From Hyphomicrobiales bacterium (GTDB taxonomy: Bacteria; Pseudomonadota; Alphaproteobacteria; Rhizobiales; NORP267), in contig JAJFHA010000002.1 of NCBI GenBank assembly GCA_021775875.1, positions 294,228 to 346,053 of the forward strand: DNA of 51,826 nucleotides, read 5' to 3'. This document shows, piece by piece, positions 1 to 8,143 of this stretch. Position 1 is the first letter of the stretch; the number at the start of each line of letters is the position of its first letter. Position numbers and translations under genes: made by a program. Below the pieces are notes generated by a model, which was not told the origin of the DNA, made no database searches, and saw only the letters and a program-made list of their open reading frames with translations.

Positions 1-223
1 CCGGCTCGGATGTGAAAAACCCGGAATGGGCAAACGCTACTTTTTCAAGCTGATCCCGGATCGCGGCGGATATTTCCGGGTCGCCATGACCGAGACACGA
101 TACCGCCGCGCCGCCGGAGCCATCCAGATAATATTTCCCGGAAGCATCGATCAGGTAACAGCCATCACCCCCGACAGCGACGGGATTACGGGATTTGGTG
201 TGGCGTGGAAAAATGTGAGACAT
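1..223 (-). CDS. Class III (PLP-dependent) aminotransferase, N-terminal fragment cut by window edge
   Basis: Reading the minus strand from an ATG at 223-221 gives about 74 residues beginning MSHIFPRHTKSR. They include GGDGCYLIDASGKYYLDGSG and AAVSCLGHGDPE, the hallmark N-terminus of the aspartate aminotransferase / omega-transaminase fold-type I class III family. The PLP lysine lies beyond the left edge, so substrate cannot be told. A plus-strand ORF at 26-274 covers the same DNA but resembles nothing and is only its antisense shadow. The gene is divergent from the TAXI binding protein at 490, so the two may share a catabolic theme such as uptake and transamination of an amine or amino acid; that is inference. 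Confidence 0.85.
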   Translation of the reverse strand, partial: MSHIFPRHTKSRNPVAVGGDGCYLIDASGKYYLDGSGGAAVSCLGHGDPEISAAIRDQLEKVAFAHSGFFTSEP

Positions 224-489
224 GGCTTTGTTCCGGATATTCGGGAGTTAAGACTATTCAAGAAGCTGTATTGATCAAAATCCAAATAGTTTTTCTCAAA
301 CTGGGCCAGGAATTCCTTTCAGGCAACAGCTACCTTGACTTTACCTAGTGATTATTTTTTCATCTTTGGATAGAGTGAATGTGCGTGCCAGAAAATGAGG
401 GTGGCATCGCACCAAATACGTAACGTAGACTGCTTGCCAAGGGATCAATATCCGCAGGTGAGATAACAAAACAGACGAGGGAGTAGAAG

Positions 490-1458
490 ATGTTTAGCAG
501 AAGAGTTTTTACAAGCGTAGCGCTGGCTGCTGCGGTTTCGATCGCTGCACCGGCGTGGGCCGCCGACAGATTTGTGTCGATCGGCACCGGTGGCATCACC
601 GGGGTATATTATCCAACCGGCGGAGCAATTTGCCGTCTCATGAACAAAACCCGCAGAGAAACCGGCATTCGCTGTTCGGTAGAATCGACCGGCGGATCAA
701 TTTACAACATCAACACGCTTCGTGCTGGTGAGCTGGAATTCGGTGTTGCCCAGTCCGACTGGCAGTTTCACGCCTATCACGGCTCGTCACGGTTTGAGGA
801 AGCTGGTGCCTTTGAAGGATTGCGTGCAGTATTCTCGATCCATCCAGAACCCGTCAGCATGGTGGCGCGCGCTGATTCCGGCATTACCAACCTGACCGAA
901 GTTCAGGGCATGCGTGTGAATATAGGTAATCCCGGATCAGGTACACGCGGGACCTGGGAAGTCATTGAAGAAACCATGGGCTGGACCCGCGATGGCTTGA
1001 GACTCGCCACCGACATGAAGTCGGCGGAAACCGGTCAGGCGCTTTGTGACGACAAGATCGACGCCTATTTCTTCCTGGTTGGTCATCCGTCAGGTCTTAT
1101 TCAGGAAACTCTGGCGACCTGCGACTCTAGCCTTGTAAATGCATGGGGTCCTGAAATTGAAGCGCTTGTCGCCGAGCGCCCCTATTATCGCCGGGCCGAT
1201 ATTCCGGCTGGCACTTATCCGGGCCAGGATGAAACTGTGACAACATTTGGTGTCGGCGCGACATTGGTATCTTCCGTCGATGTTCCGGAAGATGTGGTCT
1301 ACACCCTCGTTAAGTCGGTCTTCGAGAATTTCGATGATTTCAGAAAACTTCACCCGGCATTTGCCAACCTGAAAGAATCCGAAATGATTGCGGATTCGCT
1401 CAGTGCACCGCTTCATGCAGGCGCGGAACGGTATTACCGCGAACGTGGCTGGATGTAA
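490..1458 (+). CDS. TAXI-family TRAP transporter substrate-binding protein
   Basis: This is a 322-residue periplasmic binding protein. A Sec signal peptide covers residues 1-24 with cleavage after AWA. The mature part opens with the TAXI-family pattern FVSIGTGGITGVYYPTGGAI and ends with PLHAGAERYYRERGW, the conserved TAXI C-terminus. The length is normal for the family. A GAGGGAG ribosome-binding site sits just before the ATG. The family feeds fused TRAP permeases such as the one encoded next. A strong terminator between the two genes suggests the binding protein is made in excess of the permease. The ligand is unknown; TAXI proteins are usually linked to carboxylates or amino acids. Confidence 0.93.
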   Translation: MFSRRVFTSVALAAAVSIAAPAWAADRFVSIGTGGITGVYYPTGGAICRLMNKTRRETGIRCSVESTGGSIYNINTLRAGELEFGVAQSDWQFHAYHGSSRFEEAGAFEGLRAVFSIHPEPVSMVARADSGITNLTEVQGMRVNIGNPGSGTRGTWEVIEETMGWTRDGLRLATDMKSAETGQALCDDKIDAYFFLVGHPSGLIQETLATCDSSLVNAWGPEIEALVAERPYYRRADIPAGTYPGQDETVTTFGVGATLVSSVDVPEDVVYTLVKSVFENFDDFRKLHPAFANLKESEMIADSLSAPLHAGAERYYRERGWM

Positions 1459-1472
1459 TCTGACATTACTGG

Positions 1473-1500
1473 AAAAGGGGAAGCTTAGGCTTCCCCTTTT
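1473..1500 (+). terminator. Rho-independent terminator after the TAXI binding protein
   Basis: A perfect 12-bp stem (AAAAGGGGAAGC against GCTTCCCCTTTT) closes a 4-nt loop, TTAG, 14 bases after the stop codon and ends in a T-run. It is symmetric, so it could act on either strand. Its place between binding protein and permease fits partial termination that sets their ratio. Confidence 0.9.
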
Positions 1501-1645
1501 CTACATTCATTTCATTTGAGATTAACAAGAATTATTTTTTGTCTGCTGTGAATTCAGTCCATCGAGAGACCGAAACACATCTGGCGCCAGCCATCTGGTT
1601 GGAAAGCTGTCCTCCTCAAATGTGGATGGCCGAGGGGAGACATTC

Positions 1646-4312
1646 ATGACGGACAAAGTTGATCATCAGGACGCGCCGGGAAGCGGTCAAAATGCAGCGG
1701 AAGATCTGGTCGCTCAAACCGATACCGGGGCGCGCGATCCTTCTGGGTTTGTCGGAAAACTCCTGATCGGAATTTGTATCGTCTGGTCCCTGTTCCAGAT
1801 TTATATAGCGTCCGAATTGCCATTTATTTTGCAGGAATTCGTAACACCTGCTCTCTCGGCAATCGGGCTTGACATAAATTTCGTTTTTGGCAGCGTCAAA
1901 TCGCGCAGAATTCATCTGGCTTTCGCCATGATTCTGGCCGCTCTGGCCTACCCATTACTCAAATCCAGTCCGCGCAGACGGGTGCCCGGTTATGACTGGG
2001 GCCTCGCTGCACTCGGGATCATTGTTACCCTGTATGCCGTAGTTCTGCAGGACCAGATAGCTGTTCGCTCAGGCCTGCCGACCAATACGGATATGGTAAT
2101 TTCGGCGGTTGGACTGATTGTTTTGATGATCTGCACTTTCCGCTCGCTGGGCCTGCCTCTGGTGATCGTGGTCAGTGTCTTCCTCGTATACGTATTCTTT
2201 GGAGATCAGGAATTCATCCCCGATGTCATTCGCTGGAAAGGCGCTTCGTTCGGCAAGGCCATGTGGCATTTCTGGATGCAGGAAGAAGGCGCTTTTGGCA
2301 AACCGATCGAAGTATCGGCAACGCTTATTTTCCTGTTTGTGCTGTTTGGTGCAATCCTTGAGAAGGCCGGCGCCGGCAATTATTTTATCAAGGTCGCATT
2401 TGCGCTGCTTGGCCATCTACGGGGTGGCCCGGCCAAGGCGGCAGTTGTAGCCTCTGCCATGAGCGGGCTTTATTCAGGCTCATCAATTGCCAACGTGGTA
2501 ACCACTGGCACATTCACCATACCCCTGATGAAACGGACCGGATTTTCCGCTGAAAAGGCTGGAGCCGTCGAGGTTGCGTCCTCCACCAATGGTCAGCTGA
2601 CCCCGCCGGTGATGGGCGCAGCGGCATTTTTGATCGCTGAATTTACAGGTATCAGTTATTTCGATCTGATCCGCCACGCGTTTCTGCCGGCGATCATTTC
2701 GTATATTGCGCTTTTGTATATCGTTCATCTGGAAGCCCTGAAACTGGGCCTCAAAGGCCTTCCCAAGCCCCCGAACGGGCGGACTGCGGCGCAATCCATG
2801 CTGATGTTCCTGACCGGGTTTATCGGCTTTATGGTTCTCTGTCTGGTTGTGTATTATGGCTTTGGCTGGATCAAGGTGGCGTTCCCGGACATGTCATTTT
2901 TCACCGCATTGGTCGCGTTTCTCGTTGCCTATCTGGTGTTGATCGGGCTTGCCTCAAAGCATGATGATCTGGTCGTTGACCCACCGGACGCGCCGATTGA
3001 AGAATTGCCGCCTGCAGGCGCAACGGCCATCACCGGGCTATATTATATTATCCCGATTTTCCTACTGATCTGGTCGATCATGATCGAACGGTTGTCGGCC
3101 GGACTTGCGGCATATTGGGCAACGCTGGCAATGATTTTCATCACCTTCACCCAACATCCCATCAAGGCTGCATTTCGCAAAACCGGTAATTTTGCCGCCG
3201 GTTTCAAACGCGGTTTCGGTGAAGTCATTGATGGTCTGATCGGCGGCGCGCGCAGCATGATCTCGATCGCCGTCGCGACCGCAGCTGCCGGCATCATTGT
3301 CGGCACCATCGGGCTGACGGGTGCCCATCAGGTAATTGGTGAATTTGTTGAATTCCTGTCGGGCGGCAACCTGATGATCATGCTGCTACTTGTTGCGGTT
3401 ATGAGCCTCGTGCTTGGCATGGGACTGCCGACCACCGCCAATTATATCGTGGTATCGTCGCTGATGGCTCCTGTTATCCTGACGGTTGGTGCGCAAAACG
3501 GGCTTATTCTGCCGATGGTGGCGGCTCATATGTTTGTTTTCTATTTTGGTATTCTGGCAGACGACACGCCCCCTGTGGGTCTCGCCGCGTTTGCCGGTGC
3601 TGCAATATCTGGAGGAGATCCGATCAAAACCGGCATTCAGGGTTTTGCATATGATATCCGGACGGCGGTTCTGCCTTTCCTGTTTGTCTTCAACACCGAA
3701 CTTCTGTTGATTGATGTGACCTGGACCAAGGGCATCATGATATTCATCGTCGCTGTCGTGGCGATGCTCCTGTTTGCGGCGGCCACTCAGGGATATTTCT
3801 TTGCAAAAAGCAGATTATGGGAAAGCATTGCCCTGCTGCTGATCACATTTACATTGTTCAGACCGGGTTTCTGGCTGGATATGGTCGACGCACCTTATAT
3901 CAACAGCCCGGGTGTCGAAGTGAACGAGGTAGCCAGCGGCGTGCCCCAGGGCGACATGCTGCGAATACGCATTAGCGGTCCCGATTTTGACGATCTCGAC
4001 AAAACCCTTGGCACCACCATTCTGGTTCCCATGGGAGACCATGGAAGCGGCATTGAACGACTGGAAGCGGCAGGACTATTGGTGATTATTGAAGACGGTG
4101 TAGCGAAGCTGGATGAGCCTTTTCCGGGCACGGCTTTCTTCCAGAGCCTGAGCGGGTTTGACTTTTTTGCAGACGACAATCCAGTCCAGATCGTTACTGC
4201 CAGTGTTCCTGCCGATAGGATGCCAAAGGAAATTTTCTATATCCCGGCGCTGTTACTGCTGTTCATCGTCATTCTGTTCCAGCGCCGCCGGCAAACGGTT
4301 CCGGCATTTTAG
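1646..4312 (+). CDS. TRAP transporter fused permease (4TM/12TM, DctQ-DctM type)
   Basis: This is an integral inner-membrane protein of 888 residues. The N-terminal part carries four hydrophobic segments (DctQ-like) and the middle is the DctM channel, with GLYSGSSIANVVTTGTF and VLGMGLPTTANYIVVSS, both characteristic of TAXI-type fused permeases. The last 180 residues contain a soluble segment then a final membrane helix before FQRRRQ, matching the DUF3394 tail of this family. The ATG at 1646 is preferred over one at 1622 because GAGGGGAGA lies 5 bases before it. With the binding protein at 490 this makes a complete secondary, ion-driven TRAP importer. Confidence 0.92.
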   Translation: MTDKVDHQDAPGSGQNAAEDLVAQTDTGARDPSGFVGKLLIGICIVWSLFQIYIASELPFILQEFVTPALSAIGLDINFVFGSVKSRRIHLAFAMILAALAYPLLKSSPRRRVPGYDWGLAALGIIVTLYAVVLQDQIAVRSGLPTNTDMVISAVGLIVLMICTFRSLGLPLVIVVSVFLVYVFFGDQEFIPDVIRWKGASFGKAMWHFWMQEEGAFGKPIEVSATLIFLFVLFGAILEKAGAGNYFIKVAFALLGHLRGGPAKAAVVASAMSGLYSGSSIANVVTTGTFTIPLMKRTGFSAEKAGAVEVASSTNGQLTPPVMGAAAFLIAEFTGISYFDLIRHAFLPAIISYIALLYIVHLEALKLGLKGLPKPPNGRTAAQSMLMFLTGFIGFMVLCLVVYYGFGWIKVAFPDMSFFTALVAFLVAYLVLIGLASKHDDLVVDPPDAPIEELPPAGATAITGLYYIIPIFLLIWSIMIERLSAGLAAYWATLAMIFITFTQHPIKAAFRKTGNFAAGFKRGFGEVIDGLIGGARSMISIAVATAAAGIIVGTIGLTGAHQVIGEFVEFLSGGNLMIMLLLVAVMSLVLGMGLPTTANYIVVSSLMAPVILTVGAQNGLILPMVAAHMFVFYFGILADDTPPVGLAAFAGAAISGGDPIKTGIQGFAYDIRTAVLPFLFVFNTELLLIDVTWTKGIMIFIVAVVAMLLFAAATQGYFFAKSRLWESIALLLITFTLFRPGFWLDMVDAPYINSPGVEVNEVASGVPQGDMLRIRISGPDFDDLDKTLGTTILVPMGDHGSGIERLEAAGLLVIIEDGVAKLDEPFPGTAFFQSLSGFDFFADDNPVQIVTASVPADRMPKEIFYIPALLLLFIVILFQRRRQTVPAF

Positions 4313-4333
4313 CAGTTTGAAAAGGAGCATAAT

Positions 4334-4762
4334 ATGAGCGGCAAGATTCTGGTGGCTATCGATCTGGCCGATGGAGAAGATCAAAAAGGCATCCTGAAAG
4401 CGGGAAAACAGCTCGCTGAATTGGACGGCAGCAGCATCTCGGTTGTAACGGTGCTGCCTGATTTTGGCATGAGTATGGTCGGCAGCTATTTCGACAAGGA
4501 TGCCAGTACCCGGGCGCTAAAGGCGGCGGCTGAAAAACTCCATGACTTTGTCCGTGATACGTTGGGCAGTGACGCAGATGTTCAACACGTTATCCGGATG
4601 GGGACGGGGTATGAAGAAATTCTGGAAACGGCACGGGAACTGGGCATCACCCTGATTGTAATGGGCGCGCACAGGCCAGCGCTCAGAGATTATCTGCTTG
4701 GTCCAAATGCCGCTCGCGTCGTGCGTCATGCGACCTGTTCGGTACATGTTGTGCGCGGGTGA
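4334..4762 (+). CDS. Universal stress protein (UspA family) linked to TRAP transporter
   Basis: This 142-residue single-domain protein opens with KILVAIDLADGED and ends with LIVMGAHRPALRDYLLGPNAARVVRHATCSVHVVRG-like sequence spread over the last 36 residues. The MGAH...GPNAARVVRHA pattern is the nucleotide-binding loop of the ATP-binding UspA branch, although the usual GS is replaced by GP. AAAGGAG precedes the ATG. It lies 21 bases after the permease. A Usp partner is known for other TRAP systems (TeaD of TeaABC) as a regulator of transport, so a similar role here is a reasonable inference. Confidence 0.88.
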   Translation: MSGKILVAIDLADGEDQKGILKAGKQLAELDGSSISVVTVLPDFGMSMVGSYFDKDASTRALKAAAEKLHDFVRDTLGSDADVQHVIRMGTGYEEILETARELGITLIVMGAHRPALRDYLLGPNAARVVRHATCSVHVVRG

Positions 4763-4833
4763 AGGTGCATCCGGCAGGTAAATAGCTATTTCAAATCGTT
4801 GCACGAATTTGCGAGACACTTATGGCCAGTTTT

Positions 4834-4856
4834 CATCAAGCTCGATTGGCTTGATG
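4834..4856. terminator. Hairpin between convergent genes, possible weak bidirectional terminator
   Basis: An 8-bp stem, CATCAAGC against GCTTGATG, closes a 7-nt loop between the Usp gene (ends 4762) and the convergent ATC-hydrolase gene (ends 4935). A TTTT run precedes it on the plus strand, so no T-run follows on either coding side. It is placed where a terminator is expected but lacks the full signal. Confidence 0.35.
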
Positions 4857-4934
4857 TGCCAAATTCAATAATTGCGAAGTGATGCGCGGATCATTGTTGA
4901 ATTATATTTTATGACGCGAAATACCATGTTGGAA

Positions 4935-5459
4935 TTATTCATCGTCGCCACTATCTGAATTTGCTAAGCCGAGGCTGTATCTGAAATCGCAATGGGTTGC
5001 CCCGTTCATAATGGTTTGGGTGCGTTTAAAATCGATTTCGTCATTGTAGCCGACACAAAACAAACCGTCCCGGTTGCATGATAAAATGTCGCCAATGTCT
5101 CCCAGGCCCATTTCTTTATACATGTCGGCATATTTGCATTTGGTGACATTGAAATTGACTTGTGTGGCATTGCTCTTGAGAATATCGATTTCCAGTGCGC
5201 CGTTTCGCGTCCACATCTGCATTATGTTCATAAAGTCATCCAGATCTGGTTTGCCTTCAACCAGTTCGGCAAGTTGCTTGCCTTGCGCAATAGCGGCTTT
5301 TGAAATGGTGTGTTCCAGAATTTCGCGGGCTTCGGCCTTTCCGTATCGCTCGCGTAGGCTGTCATAAACCTCCTTGAGAATACGCGCTTCGATCTGGCGA
5401 ATTTCGAGGATGCTTGAGGTGGTTACGGACAGGTCTTGTTTCTGGTTGTCTTCGGCCAT
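4935..5459 (-). CDS. L-2-amino-thiazoline-4-carboxylic acid (ATC) hydrolase-like protein
   Basis: This 174-residue protein starts MAEDNQKQDLS. An alpha-helical N-terminal half (ILEIRQIEARILKEVYDSL) leads to a conserved C-terminal half with three cysteines in FNVTKCKYADMYKEMG, DILSCNRDG and GATHCDFRYSL. That layout matches the ATC hydrolase family, known from bacterial L-cysteine production from 2-aminothiazoline-4-carboxylate; most homologues have no proven substrate. ATG at 5459 is chosen over an upstream start at 5501 because AAAGGGG lies about 10 bases before it. The neighbourhood of formamidase and TAXI proteins suggests nitrogen-heterocycle or amide catabolism, which is inference. Confidence 0.75.
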   Translation of the reverse strand: MAEDNQKQDLSVTTSSILEIRQIEARILKEVYDSLRERYGKAEAREILEHTISKAAIAQGKQLAELVEGKPDLDDFMNIMQMWTRNGALEIDILKSNATQVNFNVTKCKYADMYKEMGLGDIGDILSCNRDGLFCVGYNDEIDFKRTQTIMNGATHCDFRYSLGLANSDSGDDE

Positions 5460-5531
5460 GTTGATTTGCCCCTTTACGCCACTATAGGTGCCGCGCCCCA
5501 CGGTGCAAACCTTTCCATCTTCGCTAAAAAA

Positions 5532-5758
5532 TCAACTCAGTGGCTTAGAAATTTTCTGCAAATCCTTCAGGATATCGCTGAAGCGCCACAACGGGTCGTG
5601 GTCCCGGAGCATGGCGAGGGGGACGCTGAAATGTCCGCAGTGCCGGACAAACCGGTTTTCTTTCGACACCGCCCACCTGTCTAGCACGGAGGCGTAGCGT
5701 TCGATTTTTCAGGCGACCGGCCCTTTGTTTCGGAGCGTTTGGCAATGTTCCACACCCT
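5532..5758 (-). pseudogene. Decayed C-terminal fragment of an alpha/beta hydrolase paralogous to the gene at 8144-9517
   Basis: Read on the minus strand, this stretch reproduces the end of the intact hydrolase. RVWNIAKRSETKGR matches RIWDIAKRTEAKGW, and GHFSVPLAMLRDHDPLW and RFSDILKD match its tail. A single-base loss in the codons for P-G-K (near 5708) shifts the frame. An in-frame 99-base deletion then joins the two LLD-coding sites of the parent (YASLLD... and ...LLDRW). The 5' part is missing altogether. The copy keeps its own tail and stop at 5532-5534. It is a relic of a duplication or of a lost paralogue and cannot make a working enzyme. Confidence 0.85.
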
Positions 5759-5760
5759 GG

Positions 5761-5974
5761 TCAAAAATTGTTCCTGCAAGCGGACGAATGGTTGTCGTAT
5801 TTGCGTGAAAAATCCTGTTTTGAACATAGTTTACAGCAGTAGAAAGCAGGTGAATTTGATGTGAACAATGTCCTATGTTATTGATTGTGACTTCATAAAA
5901 ATAATTTTGAGTGATTTCGAGGTAGATAAACCGGAACAATGACCGTTAATATTTAAAGATACAGGGGAAATATC
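5761..5974. other. Intergenic region before the formamidase gene
   Basis: These 214 bases are AT-rich compared with the flanking genes and hold no convincing ORF. They presumably carry the promoter of the formamidase gene, but no clear -35/-10 pair stands out. The ribosome-binding site is ACAGGGGAA just before the ATG at 5975. Confidence 0.5.
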
Positions 5975-7222
5975 ATGAAGTTACGTTATGCGATTTTCAC
6001 CGCCGCCCTAGTAGGGTTTGCGGGTGCTGCGATTGCCGATACAACCGATTCCAGATGGCAGACCCGTGTGGTTATCAATAAAGATGGCACACATTGCGTT
6101 GACGATTCGAATTGCTTTAACCGCTATCATCCCGATATCCCCTCGGTGGCGCGCGCTAATCCTGGCGACATGATTGTGTTCCATACAAGAGATGCCCTGG
6201 ATTCGGACTTGACTCTCAATTCTAACGCGGATGATCTGGCTGCTATTGATCTAAATCTGGTGCATCCGATGACTGGCCCGGTCCATATTGAAGGAGCGGA
6301 GCGCGGCGACGTGTTGGCGATTACGCTGGTCGATATTGAGCCGGATGAATACGGGTATACTGTAATCGTTCCCGGTTTTGGGTTTTTGCGCGACATTTAT
6401 ACCGAGCCATTTCTGGTGAATTGGCGGCTTTCAAACACCCATGCGGTATCTGACCAGATGCCAGGGGTCAGAATTCCCAATGAATCCTTTATGGGCTCTG
6501 TCGGGGTGCTGCCCGGGCAGCCTGAAGTAACATCCTGGCTGGCGCGTGAAACAGCGCTTGGAGCCGTTGGCGGAATTGCCTTGCCACCACAACCGATTGG
6601 AGCCATGCCAACCGCCGTTTGCGGCCCGGATGGCAGCGCTAAAAACGAATGTTTGCGCACGATCCCGCCGCGTGAAAATGGCGGCAATATGGATGTGCAG
6701 CAAATGCAAATAGGGACGACCCTGCTCCTGCCATGCTTTATCGACGGTTGCGGACTTTTTGTCGGCGATGTGCATTATGCGCAGGGGGATGGTGAAGTTT
6801 CGGGAACTGCGATTGAAACCGGCGCTGTGGTTACGGTGAGTGTTGAAATTCGCAAGGGACAGGGCGAATACATCACCGGCCCGGAAGTTGAAGGCGGCGC
6901 CCAGATCCGCAATATGGAACCCACCAGTTTCTATCAAACCATCGGGTTCCCGCTGAAATCAGAAGGCGAAGTGCCTACACAACATACCTATCTCGAAAGT
7001 GAGCGGATCGAGTCTTTGAGTAATTTGTCCGAAGACCTAACACTTGCGGCTCGGCAGGCGCTGATCAAGATGATTGCCTATATTCAGCGAGAACACGGCC
7101 TTTCAGCAGAGCAGGCCTATATTCTGGCTAGTGTTGCCGTGGATCTCCGGGTCGGGCAGGTGGTCGATGTGCCGAATTATATCATGACAGCAATTTTGAA
7201 TGAGGGCGTATTCGGAGAGTGA
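5975..7222 (+). CDS. Exported acetamidase/formamidase family protein (FmdA/AmdA)
   Basis: This is a 415-residue protein with a Sec signal peptide over residues 1-21 (cleavage after AIA), so the enzyme is predicted to be periplasmic; most formamidases of this family are cytoplasmic. Family motifs seen are TGPVHIEGAERGDVLAI, ENGGNMD (the conserved GGNxD metal site region), LFVGDVHYAQGDGEVSGTAIE-like sequence and a C-terminal helix pair. The family hydrolyses formamide or acetamide to ammonia and the acid. The gene overlaps the next one by 4 bases (GTGA), so the pair is translationally coupled. Confidence 0.9.
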   Translation: MKLRYAIFTAALVGFAGAAIADTTDSRWQTRVVINKDGTHCVDDSNCFNRYHPDIPSVARANPGDMIVFHTRDALDSDLTLNSNADDLAAIDLNLVHPMTGPVHIEGAERGDVLAITLVDIEPDEYGYTVIVPGFGFLRDIYTEPFLVNWRLSNTHAVSDQMPGVRIPNESFMGSVGVLPGQPEVTSWLARETALGAVGGIALPPQPIGAMPTAVCGPDGSAKNECLRTIPPRENGGNMDVQQMQIGTTLLLPCFIDGCGLFVGDVHYAQGDGEVSGTAIETGAVVTVSVEIRKGQGEYITGPEVEGGAQIRNMEPTSFYQTIGFPLKSEGEVPTQHTYLESERIESLSNLSEDLTLAARQALIKMIAYIQREHGLSAEQAYILASVAVDLRVGQVVDVPNYIMTAILNEGVFGE

Positions 7223-7761
7223 ACCGGCGTCAATTTCTGCAATTATCGGCCGGGGCCGCTGCAGCTATCATGCTGGGCGGCCATACGCCTTTCGGGCAAT
7301 GGGTTATTTATCGCCAGAAACATCTTCTGATCGGATGCCACAAAGAAGATTCGGTTACCTATGATCTGGCCAAACAGGTTGCGTTGAAGCTTGAAGAACA
7401 TCTGCCGGCGGCTAAATCCAGGGTTGCCAGAGCGCCGGACGCCGGGCGGCTGGCAAGTCTGTTGGGGACCGGACAGATGGATGTTGCGATCCTGAGTTAT
7501 GCGGATGCCGGTGGGATGGCGGCAGGAAACGGTGCATTTACTGCCTATGGTGCAACGGACCTGAAGATGCTGATCCCTGTAGCTGACCGTATTCTGATCT
7601 GCCGGGCCGACTTTCCTGATCGCCACGCATGGCTGGTCACCGGCGCGCTTACCGGCACGGATATTGGGTTGAATACCGATTTTCCTCCAGATATCGGCTT
7701 GGATCCGCATCCCGGTAGCCTAGCCTTTCTGTCGGGCGAGCAGGAACCTGGTGACGAATAG
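7219..7761 (+). CDS. Short TAXI-like periplasmic binding protein with Tat-type signal
   Basis: The gene starts at a GTG that overlaps the formamidase stop. The N-terminus NRRQFLQLSAGAAAA is a twin-arginine signal. The mature part resembles the first lobe of a TAXI TRAP binding protein (HLLIGCHKEDSVTYDLAKQV, GTGQMDVAILSYADAGGMA), and the tail DPHPGSLAF resembles the TAXI C-terminal HPGA motif. At 180 residues it lacks most of the second lobe of the usual 300-plus. No permease is adjacent. It could be a ligand sensor or chaperone for the formamidase, or a reduced binding protein using the TRAP permease at 1646; both are inference. Confidence 0.6.
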   Translation: MNRRQFLQLSAGAAAAIMLGGHTPFGQWVIYRQKHLLIGCHKEDSVTYDLAKQVALKLEEHLPAAKSRVARAPDAGRLASLLGTGQMDVAILSYADAGGMAAGNGAFTAYGATDLKMLIPVADRILICRADFPDRHAWLVTGALTGTDIGLNTDFPPDIGLDPHPGSLAFLSGEQEPGDE

Positions 7762-7849
7762 ATGATCAGTCGGATGGTTGTGTGTCTGACGTGGGGTTTC
7801 TTGTTTTTTTGTTGCTTCAATAGACGAGCCCCATGCCCATGACACCGGT

Positions 7850-8131
7850 ATGACAGTGGCCACACTCATTGTGGGTGGGGAGCTCGATCCGGGCTGGCTC
7901 ACCGCATGGTCAGGCACAATCGCAACATATCTGTTATCCGTTACGGTGATTGAGACTGGTGCGCGTAACTGCATTACAGAAGTTGTTCGATTATCGGCGG
8001 TTGAGGATGGTGTGCTTGCCGCGCCGCAGGCTTCACTTAAAACGGGGCGAAATAAAAATCTGGTCTATGGTGGTTCCGCCTTGATCGCCGGACTTGGTAT
8101 TTACTGGTTGATCGAGCGGATTTTTCTCTAA
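7850..8131 (+). CDS. Small membrane protein of unknown family, possibly frameshifted
   Basis: The 93-residue frame from ATG 7850 has two hydrophobic segments (about residues 19-36 and 72-92, the second GGSALIAGLGIYWLIERIF). No ribosome-binding site precedes this ATG. The same frame stays open upstream to 7790 and encodes FFVASIDEPHAHDTG before the ATG. A separate frame begins at ATG 7762, one base after the previous stop, with a signal-like MISRMVVCLTWGFLFF and meets a run of seven T at 7804-7810. One base of slippage there would join both parts into a protein of about 122 residues. I do not recognise the family. Confidence 0.45.
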   Translation: MTVATLIVGGELDPGWLTAWSGTIATYLLSVTVIETGARNCITEVVRLSAVEDGVLAAPQASLKTGRNKNLVYGGSALIAGLGIYWLIERIFL

Positions 8132-8143
8132 CAATCGAGCCTA

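Noticed and set aside
26-274. Plus-strand ORF of 82 codons
   Set aside because: The minus strand of the same DNA encodes a clear class III aminotransferase N-terminus; the plus ORF has no family features.
335-360. TTGACT resembling a -35 box before the TAXI gene
   Set aside because: No matching -10 box lies at 16-18 bases; the promoter cannot be placed.
5436-5697. Two plus-strand ORFs of 82 and 69 codons
   Set aside because: They run across the start of the ATC-hydrolase gene and the hydrolase relic on the other strand.
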